From Candidatus Coatesiibacteriota bacterium (GTDB lineage Bacteria > RBG-13-66-14 > B26-G2), in assembly GCA_003647715.1 (NCBI GenBank), contig QMNJ01000038.1, forward strand, positions 1 to 11,064: a stretch of 11,064 bases of DNA, given 5' to 3'. This document shows positions 1 through 7,250 of this stretch, in pieces (the first letter of the stretch is position 1; the number at the start of each line of letters is the position of its first letter). The translations under genes and the position numbers were made by a program. The notes beneath the pieces are model-generated. The model was not told the DNA's origin. It saw only the letters and a list, made by a program, of their open reading frames with translations, and ran no database searches.

Positions 1-1775
1 AGACGATATCTTATCTCCGGGCGTTTTAGTTGTTTGCTCTCTAATCCAAGCAATATCTCCTCTGCTTTGTCCACATTTACCATTTTAAGGTATAGGTCTG
101 CGAGTGTGAGTTTTGCCTGGATATAGCTAGGTTCAATGGTTACTGCCTGGATTAACTGTTCCTCCGCTTCATCATATCTCTTCCTCTGCATCAGAAGAAC
201 ACCCAGATTGTATCTTGCTTTGTAGTTCTTGGGATTGCTGGCGATTGCGTTTCTGAAGGCGGTCTCGGCATCGGTTAGTTTATTCTCCTTTATTTTACAT
301 AGACCATATATGAACCATGCCATGTCGTGGTCTGGATTGAACCGTAGGGCTTTTTTTGCCTCGTTCTTAGCCATCTTGTAGTTGCCATTGTCAAAGAGAT
401 ACCTGGCAACCATAAAGTGGCATTTGTCAAAGTTTATCCCCGGCTTAAGACCCAGGATTGTGATATTGCTGAGTATGAACAGACCCACGAGTATAGAAAC
501 CACTATGCAGGTTGTTAAGTATCTCTTGTTCCTGATGAAATCAGAGAGTTTATATAGAGTAAGCCCGGCTGATACAAGGAGTGGTGGAGTGAATATCAAT
601 CTGTATTTTGCATTGATGATGAATGGGATGAGGGTTAAGAAACCTGCGAGAAAGTATGCAATTAGCATAATACTCATTCTGTCTTCTCTTACTCCAAGTA
701 TCAGACCGACCAGACCGAGGGGTAATATAATTCCATAGGTCATAAGGGGTAGGTATCGGAGTATAGAGTTGAATCGGTAGAAGTAGAGGTTGATATTGAG
801 TGATAGTTCATAGTGGTTTATGGCAAGCATAAGTTTTTTCAATGTCAGCTTTAATGCATTAATTGGTCTGGTTTTTATAAAGTCAAGACCCTTCTTAAAG
901 TAGAAGTCGCTCACCTCCTGGGGGGTGAGTTCTTTCCCTGTTTCTCTTTCTGCTATCTCCTCCGACACATTGCCTACTACTTCCAGCGGACTTGCAGGGA
1001 AACCGGGTGGTGCGTGGAAGGCACCGGTTGCGAACTCGTTGTTGCCGATGTAGAAGTTGACTCCTCCATGGGTGGTAATTGGTATGAAATTACCGCTTAC
1101 GATGAGGTTGTGAATTGTGGCGGGTGATATAGCCACCATCACAGATATAGTGAATAAGGCACTATAGATGAGGGCTTTCTTTGGTCCAATGGTTCTTCTG
1201 ACTATGAGAAGTGCAATTATCACAAATACCGGTATTAGGGCGATATTAGGTCTGGACAGTGCTGATAGACCTGCGATGAGCCCCCCTGCGATTACTGTGC
1301 TTCTTCTTAGGGGTTTTATGGTAATTAAGAAAAGCGATAGCGCGAATAGAAAGACCTCAAGGGTTACGGGGAGGATTTGCGAGTTATATATGATTAGCGG
1401 GATATATAGTGAACATAGAACTCCTGAGATTAAGCCAGTGGTTTTATTGAACAGATTTGCCGTGGTGAGATAGATGAAGATAGGTATCATACTACCTAAC
1501 AATATTTGAACTATAATGACTGCGAGAACTGACTCACTTGAGAGCGACAATATTAAGCCGAGGAAGTATGGATATAATGGTGCGACGAAGAAGGGCTTGC
1601 CGGTAGTGAGTTTTCCCTGAGATATGTTTAGACCAATATCATAATATAGAATAGAGTCGGGATTTATTGGTTTAAGCAGGGGGCTTTTAAGACCTATAGA
1701 GAGTATATAGGTAATATTCAGTATCAGCGCTAGAGAGAATATAAAGATTATTATTATGATGGTTTTCCTGTTCAT
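1..1775 (-). CDS. GT-C glycosyltransferase-like membrane protein with C-terminal TPR repeats (partial, 3' end beyond window)
   Basis: The frame is open from an ATG at 1775 to the left edge (591 complete codons), so the C-terminus is missing. Residues 1-440 are an integral membrane domain with about ten hydrophobic segments, the first at 5-27. It has landmarks of the PMT/ArnT-like GT-C superfamily: an acidic residue in the first periplasmic loop (D40, the likely catalytic base), an APLYPYFLG motif at 65-73, a SRPN motif at 174-177, and an NAKYR...PP segment at 388-398 before the last helices. From about 452 the chain is soluble and forms at least three TPR units (about 452-482, 484-516, 517-550, then a partial one). 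Such proteins are expected to transfer a sugar from a polyprenyl-phosphate donor on the outer face of the inner membrane; donor and acceptor cannot be read from sequence. There is no Shine-Dalgarno sequence, and the promoter lies almost on the ATG. The family call is by motif recognition. Confidence 0.8.
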   Translation of the reverse strand, partial: MNRKTIIIIIFIFSLALILNITYILSIGLKSPLLKPINPDSILYYDIGLNISQGKLTTGKPFFVAPLYPYFLGLILSLSSESVLAVIIVQILLGSMIPIFIYLTTANLFNKTTGLISGVLCSLYIPLIIYNSQILPVTLEVFLFALSLFLITIKPLRRSTVIAGGLIAGLSALSRPNIALIPVFVIIALLIVRRTIGPKKALIYSALFTISVMVAISPATIHNLIVSGNFIPITTHGGVNFYIGNNEFATGAFHAPPGFPASPLEVVGNVSEEIAERETGKELTPQEVSDFYFKKGLDFIKTRPINALKLTLKKLMLAINHYELSLNINLYFYRFNSILRYLPLMTYGIILPLGLVGLILGVREDRMSIMLIAYFLAGFLTLIPFIINAKYRLIFTPPLLVSAGLTLYKLSDFIRNKRYLTTCIVVSILVGLFILSNITILGLKPGINFDKCHFMVARYLFDNGNYKMAKNEAKKALRFNPDHDMAWFIYGLCKIKENKLTDAETAFRNAIASNPKNYKARYNLGVLLMQRKRYDEAEEQLIQAVTIEPSYIQAKLTLADLYLKMVNVDKAEEILLGLESKQLKRPEIRYR

Positions 1776-1783
1776 TAAAGGTT

Positions 1784-1811
1784 ATTATATATGAGATTAA
1801 AGAAAACTCAA
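1784..1811 (-). promoter_or_regulatory. Sigma70-type promoter of the glycosyltransferase gene
   Basis: On the minus strand, TTGAGT (1811-1806) is followed after 16 bp by a perfect TATAAT (1789-1784). Transcription would start near 1777, only about two bases before the ATG at 1775, so the mRNA would be essentially leaderless. This fits the absence of a ribosome binding site. Confidence 0.55.
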
Positions 1812-1881
1812 TCAAAATGAAAGTTCTTATTGAAAGATAGGGGTTTTTGCTTGTTTACTGTTTGGAATTTTTCTTAAAAGA

Positions 1882-1910
1882 TTGACTGATTATCCCGTAT
1901 AGTGTAGAAT
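1882..1910 (+). promoter_or_regulatory. Sigma70-type promoter of surE, predicting a leaderless mRNA
   Basis: TTGACT (1882-1887), a 17 bp spacer and TAGAAT (1905-1910) match five of six consensus bases in each box with ideal spacing. The expected start point, about seven bases after the -10 box, coincides with the surE ATG at 1917. No Shine-Dalgarno sequence precedes that ATG, consistent with leaderless translation. Confidence 0.65.
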
Positions 1911-1916
1911 GTAAAA

Positions 1917-2720
1917 ATGGGTGTGATACTGATAACAAACGATGATGGTATTGAGAGTCCGGGGCTTGATGTTCTGGCGAGGGCACTTGGTAGGTTGGGT
2001 GAGATTTATGTTATTGCACCAACAGATGAGATGAGCGCCTGTGGACACTCCATCAGTTTGAACAAGCCGGTATATGTAAGGCAATATGAGGTCTCCGATG
2101 GTTATCACAGATATGGCATAGAAGGAACCCCCGCTGATTGTGTTAAACTCGCGGTTAAAAAATTGCTGGACGAGAAGCTCTCGCTTGTGGTGAGCGGGAT
2201 AAACAGGGGACCCAATACAGGGCTGAACATATTGTATTCTGGAACGGTATCGGGAGCTCTTGAGGGTGCTATACTCGGAATACCATCAATAGCTATATCT
2301 TCAGCATCATATACAGAACCGAGATATGATACTTCTGCTGTGGTTGCCTATGTTCTTGGGAGAAAGATACTGAAATCCGGTTTGCCAGAGAAGGTATGTC
2401 TTAATGTCAATGTTCCGAGCATTCCTATTGAGCAGATTAAGGGGTTTAAGATAACCAGACAAGCGGAGACAGAGTTTGAGGAGTATTTTGATGATAATGG
2501 AGACGGAGGGTTTATACTGCGTGGTGATTCGGTTACGAGGGATGTTGATGAGAACAGCGATGTTGTTGCTGTTAAGATGGGGTATGTTTCCATCACACCA
2601 TTGCATATAGACCTTACACACTATGATAGTTTAACCAGTATTACATACTTATGTGATATATTTGATAAAACATTATCGTCTAAAGATGGAATAGAAGATA
2701 TGGTTATAAAAGGTATATAG
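1917..2720 (+). CDS. surE: 5'/3'-nucleotidase SurE
   Basis: SurE is a cytoplasmic, divalent-metal-dependent phosphatase that dephosphorylates nucleoside 5'- and 3'-monophosphates and is linked to stationary-phase survival. The 267-residue protein has the full family signature. TNDDG is at 7-11, with metal ligands D9 and D10. The metal-site serine is S40 in APTDEMSACGHSIS. SGINRGPN is at 93-100 with ligand N96. The YSGTVSGALEG strand-helix motif is at 107-117. Length is normal for the family (about 250-270). The ATG at 1917 is chosen because the conserved N-terminal strand (GVILITNDD) begins right after it and no in-frame start fits upstream. It is the first gene of an operon: its stop codon overlaps the ribosome binding site of the downstream peptidase. 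Function is well supported by motifs; preferred substrate cannot be inferred. Confidence 0.95.
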   Translation: MGVILITNDDGIESPGLDVLARALGRLGEIYVIAPTDEMSACGHSISLNKPVYVRQYEVSDGYHRYGIEGTPADCVKLAVKKLLDEKLSLVVSGINRGPNTGLNILYSGTVSGALEGAILGIPSIAISSASYTEPRYDTSAVVAYVLGRKILKSGLPEKVCLNVNVPSIPIEQIKGFKITRQAETEFEEYFDDNGDGGFILRGDSVTRDVDENSDVVAVKMGYVSITPLHIDLTHYDSLTSITYLCDIFDKTLSSKDGIEDMVIKGI

Positions 2721-2724
2721 GAGG
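2720..2724 (+). promoter_or_regulatory. Shine-Dalgarno GGAGG that fixes the peptidase start
   Basis: GGAGG begins on the last base of the surE TAG stop and lies nine bases before ATG 2734. An in-frame TTG at 2725 directly abuts this site and is too close to be used, so 2734 is the start. Confidence 0.75.
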
Positions 2725-2733
2725 TTGTTTAAT

Positions 2734-4563
2734 ATGTTTAAGGTTAGATATATAATCTTGGTGTTATTTCTATGTTTGTTCTCCATTGGTGTGAGTAAAT
2801 CATTTGGTGATTGTTCGGATAAGGTCTCGTGGGTTAGGGTGTATATTTCGTATCCTGAGGAGGCGAAATACATAATATCCGAGGGTCTTGATATATGCTC
2901 GGGTAGAGCTGGAGAATACATTGATGTTCTGGCAACGCCTGAACAGGTTGAGATGTTGAGTGGTAAGGGCTACACCATTGATATCCTAATGGAAGACATA
3001 TATGATTCGGCGAACTATGATACGCGTGGTTATGACGGCTATCACAATTATCTTGAACTCACAGCAGATTTGACACAACTTGAGAATGACTACCCTGTTA
3101 TCTGTAAGTTATACGATTTCGGGCAGGGATGGGCTGAATTAGGACAGATATGGGGAGTAAAGATATCGGACAATGTAGAGCAGACGGAGGATGAGCCAAG
3201 GTTGATGGTGGTTGGAGTTCATCACGCCAGGGAGCCGATGACTACTGAGGTTGTGTTAAATGATTGTATTCAACTGTGTGATAATTATGTCAAAGACCCT
3301 GATATCTACAATGCCATTAATGAACTTGAGATATGGCTCATACCTGTGATGAATGTTGACGGCTGGATTTACGACGATGTTGAAAATCACAGAAGGTGGT
3401 GGAGGAAGAATGCGAGGGACAACGATGAAGATGATGAGCACTTCGGATACTATGACGGCGTTGACTTAAACAGGAACTATTCATATATGTGGGGCTATGA
3501 TGACTATGGTTCAAGCCCCTACCCTGAGGACACTACCTATAGGGGACCAGAGCCGAACTCTGAGCCAGAGACGCAGATAATCGTTGGTCTTGCTGATGAC
3601 TATGAGTTCAATGTCGCACTATCGTACCACACATACGGTGAATACATACTTATACCATGGGGTTATATAGATGACTATCCCGATGGTGAGGATTATGATA
3701 CCTTTATGGAGATAGCAGATGGTATGAACGAGGTTATATATGACTATCAAGGTAGGTACTATGAGGTAGGCAATCCGTATGATACGGTCGGTTATCCAAC
3801 CAATGGCGACTTTGATGATTATATGTATGGTGAGAAGGGCGTCTTCGGACTGACATTTGAGTTGAATACATGGGGGCAGGGTGGCTTCTACCCGCCTGAT
3901 TCATATATCCCCGAGACCACCGAGATGCACTGGTTAGTGTTGAAATGGCTGTTGAACTGGATGGTAGATAAATATATTACCGACATCAATGTGCTTTATT
4001 TCAAGGGCATAGCATACGACGGTGGTGTTAAATTGTCATGGGATGCTGAATCAACTGATGAGGATATTCTGGGCTTCAATATCTATCGTGAAGAGGTATT
4101 GAATAAAAGTGGCGAGATGAGACATTCCAGATTGGATAGTTTCATCAAAGTGAACGATGGGTTAATAACCGGTGAGAGACCATACACATATGTAGATAGG
4201 GATATAGTAGAAGGAGAGGAATACAGGTATCGGTTAGAGGTAGTGACGGGTGAGAGGGGATATGACAGAGGAGAGGTAGTAGTGGACACTGGGAGGCAGA
4301 CACCGATATCATTAGAGATGGTATATCCAAATCCCTGTATAGATGAGTTGAGAATAGGGTTGATGGCTGGAGAGGGAACGGAGATAGAGATGAGGGTATA
4401 TGACATAAGTGGCAGGAAGGTTGATGCAGGATTAATAGAGAGCGTCAATGAGGGTTATAACATATTGAAGATGGATGTAGGTGAATTAGCGAATGGTGCA
4501 TATATGCTGGTGATTGACTCTGATGCGGGCAAGTTAACTTCAAGGTTCTGTGTGGTGAGATAA
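2734..4563 (+). CDS. Exported M14 zinc carboxypeptidase with type IX-secretion-like C-terminal domain
   Basis: This 609-residue protein starts with a Sec signal peptide (hydrophobic core about residues 6-21). A propeptide-like region runs to about residue 105. The M14 catalytic domain (about 105-412) has zinc ligands H164 and E167 (HARE) and H299 (SYHTYGEY), substrate-binding residues R224, N246 and R247 (DLNRN), a tyrosine in the DDYMYGE segment (Y363), and the general base E376 in GLTFEL. All classic carboxypeptidase A/T residues are therefore present and the enzyme should be active on protein or peptide C-termini outside the cytoplasm. A fibronectin-III-like domain follows (about 417-519). 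The last 80 residues match the type A sorting/FlgD-like fold: a YPNP motif at 531-534, a YDISGRKV strand at 556-563, then a G-A-Y strand. That tail suggests export by a type IX-like system and surface attachment, which is inference because no secretion genes are in view. It is co-transcribed with surE, without an evident functional link. Confidence 0.92.
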   Translation: MFKVRYIILVLFLCLFSIGVSKSFGDCSDKVSWVRVYISYPEEAKYIISEGLDICSGRAGEYIDVLATPEQVEMLSGKGYTIDILMEDIYDSANYDTRGYDGYHNYLELTADLTQLENDYPVICKLYDFGQGWAELGQIWGVKISDNVEQTEDEPRLMVVGVHHAREPMTTEVVLNDCIQLCDNYVKDPDIYNAINELEIWLIPVMNVDGWIYDDVENHRRWWRKNARDNDEDDEHFGYYDGVDLNRNYSYMWGYDDYGSSPYPEDTTYRGPEPNSEPETQIIVGLADDYEFNVALSYHTYGEYILIPWGYIDDYPDGEDYDTFMEIADGMNEVIYDYQGRYYEVGNPYDTVGYPTNGDFDDYMYGEKGVFGLTFELNTWGQGGFYPPDSYIPETTEMHWLVLKWLLNWMVDKYITDINVLYFKGIAYDGGVKLSWDAESTDEDILGFNIYREEVLNKSGEMRHSRLDSFIKVNDGLITGERPYTYVDRDIVEGEEYRYRLEVVTGERGYDRGEVVVDTGRQTPISLEMVYPNPCIDELRIGLMAGEGTEIEMRVYDISGRKVDAGLIESVNEGYNILKMDVGELANGAYMLVIDSDAGKLTSRFCVVR

Positions 4564-4585
4564 TAAGGAGAACCAAGCGATTTAG

Positions 4586-4613
4586 ACCCCCGGTCAGAGA
4601 TACCGGGGGTTTT
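4586..4613 (+). terminator. Rho-independent terminator of the surE-peptidase operon
   Basis: A perfect 9 bp stem, ACCCCCGGT (4586-4594) with ACCGGGGGT (4602-4610), encloses a 7-base loop. It is followed by a short T run (4610-4613), then ACTTT. It lies 22 bases after the peptidase stop. On the opposite strand the stem is not followed by a T run, so it mainly serves the plus-strand operon. Confidence 0.85.
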
Positions 4614-4682
4614 ACTTTGACTATTTATGTTAGAGATATAATATTATGACTTTACGAGAGACAATCACTATTGGAGCAATGG

Positions 4683-6071
4683 TTACAGCGGTTGTGTATG
4701 GGTTATATCAAGTGAGCTCTTTATCAACTTTGCAATTTTATTGACCATTCTCCAATCCTCATGGTCAATTGAGTAGTAGAGAAATCCTGTATCAATTCTG
4801 GACGGAATTAATTTCAACAATTCAATATTTATTAAGTTATATGCGATGATTAATGAGTTATATCTTTTCTCGCTTATGTGTTTATGAATAACAGTATATT
4901 CGTCATCCTTCTCTCTAAAGGGTAATATCTTCAGGGATTTCGGTTTATATTTCTTCCTTATGAAGTTAGAAAGAGCATTTCTGTCGGTCTTATCACGCAC
5001 ACTTACTATGAGCAAGACATTCTTATTTTCTATATTTGATGTGAGAAAGGGTATAAATTTGATGTCCATTATAAGTGGTTTCCTTGGATATAAGGAGCGG
5101 ATGGTTTTCTTCACCCGACTTATATCTCTGTTTTTTGAAATAGTGTCAGGGTAATCCGAGAATATGAATATGTCCACCTTTGAAATCATTGATTCGAGCA
5201 TAAATTCATCCAGCGGTTTATAATCTGATTTATGGCTGAGATACATTATTGAGAGGTCGGGTTGTGGAATGGGTTTGGTGGTGTTATAGCCCTCAAGAAT
5301 GATTGCATCTTCCTCAAAGTCGCCTGAGATTATGATACCGTCATTTATGTATGTATGTAGTGGTTTGCCGGTTATTCCCTCACCAAAGGCAAGACAACCA
5401 ACGACAATGGAGTTATATATGAATGAATCTATCACCAGATTATGGTCTTCAACATTTTTCTGTGTTAGGGTTCTTATAAGGTCTTTAAGCGAATTCGCCT
5501 TCACAGTGCTGATTACCCGAGGATGAGATGGTCCCGTCTTTGTGGTCTTGACCACACATGGGTTCAGCCCCAATGTTCTCAATATGGTGATTATGGTAGT
5601 TGTTATCGGCTGGAGACCAAATGTATCTGGATAACCATAGACCATGATGGTCGGTTTTTCACCTCTCACCTTGCTCTTGTTTGGGAAGAGGGCGAGGTCC
5701 GGACCTACATATGTTAATCCATTTTCAAGGAGCCGGGATATGAGATGTTTCCTAAAACCCCAATTTGCCAATGGAGTGGTCAGGCAGTCAATTACTACAG
5801 AGACATTTTCGGAAATATATTCAGATATGTTTTCTATTAGTTTACTCTTATCAATCTCAATCACAAAATTGATACCTGGTTCACTCTGACCTCCTACTCT
5901 ATCCACCCTGTCATGCACAAGTATTACTCTTTCCAGGTGTGCCCCTATGTCATTCCTCAGGTAGTCAGATATATATCTTACCTCTCTTTCGGTGCAACTG
6001 CTGTTTAAGAGGAGAACACAGTAGTTGTTCTTAAGCAATATGTTTGGTCTTACTATCCTTCTATTATCCAT
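4683..6071 (-). CDS. Cyclic 2,3-diphosphoglycerate synthetase-like protein with degenerate P-loop
   Basis: The protein has 462 residues, close to the family's usual length of about 460. True cyclic 2,3-diphosphoglycerate synthetases use ATP to close 2,3-diphosphoglycerate into a cyclic anhydride, a thermoprotective and phosphate-storage solute. Family-like landmarks here are an N-terminal alpha/beta domain (about 18-120), the linker YVGPDLALFP (121-130), and a strand-loop-helix at 141-168 where the ATP-binding loop should be. After these come a segment with D215 and VVGC (223-226), a glycine-rich GEGITGKP (230-237) and an ILEGYN strand (258-263) in place of the usual LEGSG. The expected GTGKRTGKT-type loop reads GYPDTFGLQP (146-155), so the Walker A lysine and threonine are missing. 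The frame is otherwise uninterrupted. I infer a diverged paralogue that has lost or changed nucleotide use. The family call rests on remembered motif patterns, not a search. There is no clear Shine-Dalgarno sequence before ATG 6071. It converges on the peptidase operon. Confidence 0.55.
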   Translation of the reverse strand: MDNRRIVRPNILLKNNYCVLLLNSSCTEREVRYISDYLRNDIGAHLERVILVHDRVDRVGGQSEPGINFVIEIDKSKLIENISEYISENVSVVIDCLTTPLANWGFRKHLISRLLENGLTYVGPDLALFPNKSKVRGEKPTIMVYGYPDTFGLQPITTTIITILRTLGLNPCVVKTTKTGPSHPRVISTVKANSLKDLIRTLTQKNVEDHNLVIDSFIYNSIVVGCLAFGEGITGKPLHTYINDGIIISGDFEEDAIILEGYNTTKPIPQPDLSIMYLSHKSDYKPLDEFMLESMISKVDIFIFSDYPDTISKNRDISRVKKTIRSLYPRKPLIMDIKFIPFLTSNIENKNVLLIVSVRDKTDRNALSNFIRKKYKPKSLKILPFREKDDEYTVIHKHISEKRYNSLIIAYNLINIELLKLIPSRIDTGFLYYSIDHEDWRMVNKIAKLIKSSLDITHTQPL

Positions 6072-6101
6072 CCATATATAACCAGTGAGTTTCTGAGAGT
6101 T

Positions 6102-6130
6102 ATTATAAGTAAACTATTATAGGTAATTAA
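6102..6130 (-). promoter_or_regulatory. Candidate promoter of the cyclic-diphosphoglycerate-synthetase-like gene
   Basis: On the minus strand a perfect TATAAT lies at 6107-6102. The hexamer 17 bp upstream, TTAATT (6130-6125), is weak, matching three of six bases. The start point would be near 6095, giving a leader of roughly 24 bases without a Shine-Dalgarno sequence. The surroundings are very AT-rich, so a chance match is possible. Confidence 0.35.
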
Positions 6131-6185
6131 ACATATACAGTATATAGTTTCTTAAGGAAGATTAATGGTTCATAACAATATCCAT

Positions 6186-6416
6186 CTAATCACCCTCATC
6201 TGGCTTTACAATTGCGCCGCAGAGATGGCTCCTAACGAAAGGTATGAGCGATAAAAGGTGAGTAAGGGTGGAGGAGAAACCGGCGAGGACTCTCGCAAGA
6301 GGGGGTATTATCCCAATTGGCTTAAGTTTATATCTGAATCCCGGGAATAGTGTCTTTATCTCATTAATAGGAACAGGGGATAGATAATTTGTATTAAGAT
6401 ATAATGTGTTCTGAAG
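6186..6416 (-). pseudogene. C-terminal remnant of a probable SAM-dependent methyltransferase
   Basis: Reading on the minus strand from 6416 to a TAG at 6188-6186 gives 76 codons with no plausible ATG, GTG or TTG start and an in-frame TAA immediately upstream. The peptide contains YLSPVPINEIKTLFPGFRYK (beginning about residue 11), then IGIIPPLARVLAGFSS, and ends with IPFVRSHLCGAIVKP and a short acidic tail. That succession, a TNYLSP-like strand, a FPGF motif, PPLAR, and a final PF-R-H...V-KP strand, resembles the C-terminus of class I SAM methyltransferases of the Methyltransf_11 type found in envelope-sugar and secondary-metabolite loci. The AdoMet-binding N-terminal two thirds are absent; an intact acetyltransferase gene ends 20 bases before the fragment begins. 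I infer a gene truncated by recombination or by acquisition of the acetyltransferase. The coding-remnant reading is more certain than the family. Confidence 0.55.
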
Positions 6417-6436
6417 TTAAGGTGTGTTTCTATTTA

Positions 6437-7066
6437 TTATTTACATACAAAGATATATCTTTCAATCATTCTACCCTCTATACATTTTTGGTCTAAGAGT
6501 TTGAAATTTGAATGTAGGAAAGCTCTTTTAGCTGCTTTATTATCGGAGTCAGTAGAAGTTATGACGCAACCTGTTCCAAGCTCCTTCATCCTCTTTGTAA
6601 ATTCATTTATTAAACTAATACCAGTTCCCAATCTTGCCTTTTTAGAGACAGCTATAGATGCCAATAGTGCTCTTGGCTCAGGAAGTGATGAAGGAGGTGC
6701 TTTGGGTTCTTTTACCAATATGCGAATCGTTTGACCAAATCGAAGAAGAATATGAGCGATGACTCCTGGTGAGAATATAAGTTTGTATAGAATTATAGGT
6801 ATCAACCTTAGACTAAGGTATTTAATTGCTTCCTTTTTGTGTTCAAGTGATTTATGTGGTCCTACTACAAACCCTGTAATATTACCTTTCTCTTCAGAAA
6901 CTAATGATAAAGAGTGATTGCTATTAAGAAATGTAGCATAATAATGGTAAAGGAATCTATTACCGAGATGAGTCATAAAGTAGTATGGAAATGCTTTGTT
7001 ATGTATTATGACGACATTTTCAAGGTCTTCCTTATTCATCTCTCTTATCAGTATATTACTATTCAT
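6437..7066 (-). CDS. GNAT-family N-acetyltransferase
   Basis: The protein has 209 residues. The N-terminal strand and first helices (IREMNKEDLENVVIIHNKAF, 7-26) are typical of the GNAT fold. The acetyl-CoA pyrophosphate loop is in the segment ASIAVSKKARLGTGISLINE (136-155), with the R-x-x-G-x-G pattern as R145-LGTG. It is followed by helix and strand at 156-172 and the DNKAAKRAFLHSNFK helix (175-189) that usually closes the cofactor site. Between beta-4 and that loop lies a long hydrophobic insert (about 80-118) that could contact a membrane or lipid-linked substrate. The acceptor is unknown. Relatives with such an insert occur among cell-surface sugar genes, which would suit the neighbouring methyltransferase remnant; that is inference. 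AGGAG (7077-7073) sits six bases before ATG 7066 and fixes the start. The gene is visibly more AT-rich than surE or the dehydrogenase, which may indicate separate acquisition. Confidence 0.85.
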   Translation of the reverse strand: MNSNILIREMNKEDLENVVIIHNKAFPYYFMTHLGNRFLYHYYATFLNSNHSLSLVSEEKGNITGFVVGPHKSLEHKKEAIKYLSLRLIPIILYKLIFSPGVIAHILLRFGQTIRILVKEPKAPPSSLPEPRALLASIAVSKKARLGTGISLINEFTKRMKELGTGCVITSTDSDNKAAKRAFLHSNFKLLDQKCIEGRMIERYIFVCK

Positions 7067-7115
7067 TGTTATCTCCTAAATATCGTTATTATCAAAAATA
7101 TCCATATGGTTTTTC

Positions 7116-7144
7116 ATTGTTAGAAGTGGTAAATAATCTGTCAA
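7116..7144 (-). promoter_or_regulatory. Promoter of the acetyltransferase gene
   Basis: On the minus strand a perfect -35 box TTGACA (7144-7139) is followed after 17 bp by AACAAT (7121-7116), which matches four of six -10 bases. The start point near 7109 leaves a leader of about 43 bases that includes the AGGAG ribosome binding site. Confidence 0.5.
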
Positions 7145-7240
7145 TTTTCTAATACGATACACATTCAAGGTAAATAATGCTAATATAAATAGTATATAGT
7201 TGTTAGTAGAAATATATCATGAAAATATTGAGTTGCCTTT

Positions 7241-7245
7241 GAGGT
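7241..7245 (+). promoter_or_regulatory. Shine-Dalgarno GAGGT that fixes the dehydrogenase start
   Basis: GAGGT lies five bases before ATG 7251. The reading frame extends upstream to a TTG at 7200, but those extra 17 codons precede the conserved MKAFVL start of the family and carry no ribosome binding site of their own. Confidence 0.7.
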
Positions 7246-7250
7246 TACTT

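Noticed and set aside
382..1473. Plus-strand reading frames at 382-738 and 1168-1473
   Set aside because: They lie entirely inside the minus-strand glycosyltransferase frame, which has clear membrane and TPR content.
4646..4744. A 32-codon plus-strand frame (MTLRETITIGAMVTAVVYGL...) between the terminator and the convergent gene
   Set aside because: It has no ribosome binding site, the promoter-like boxes upstream are badly spaced (14 or 19 bp), and it runs into the opposite-strand gene's coding sequence.
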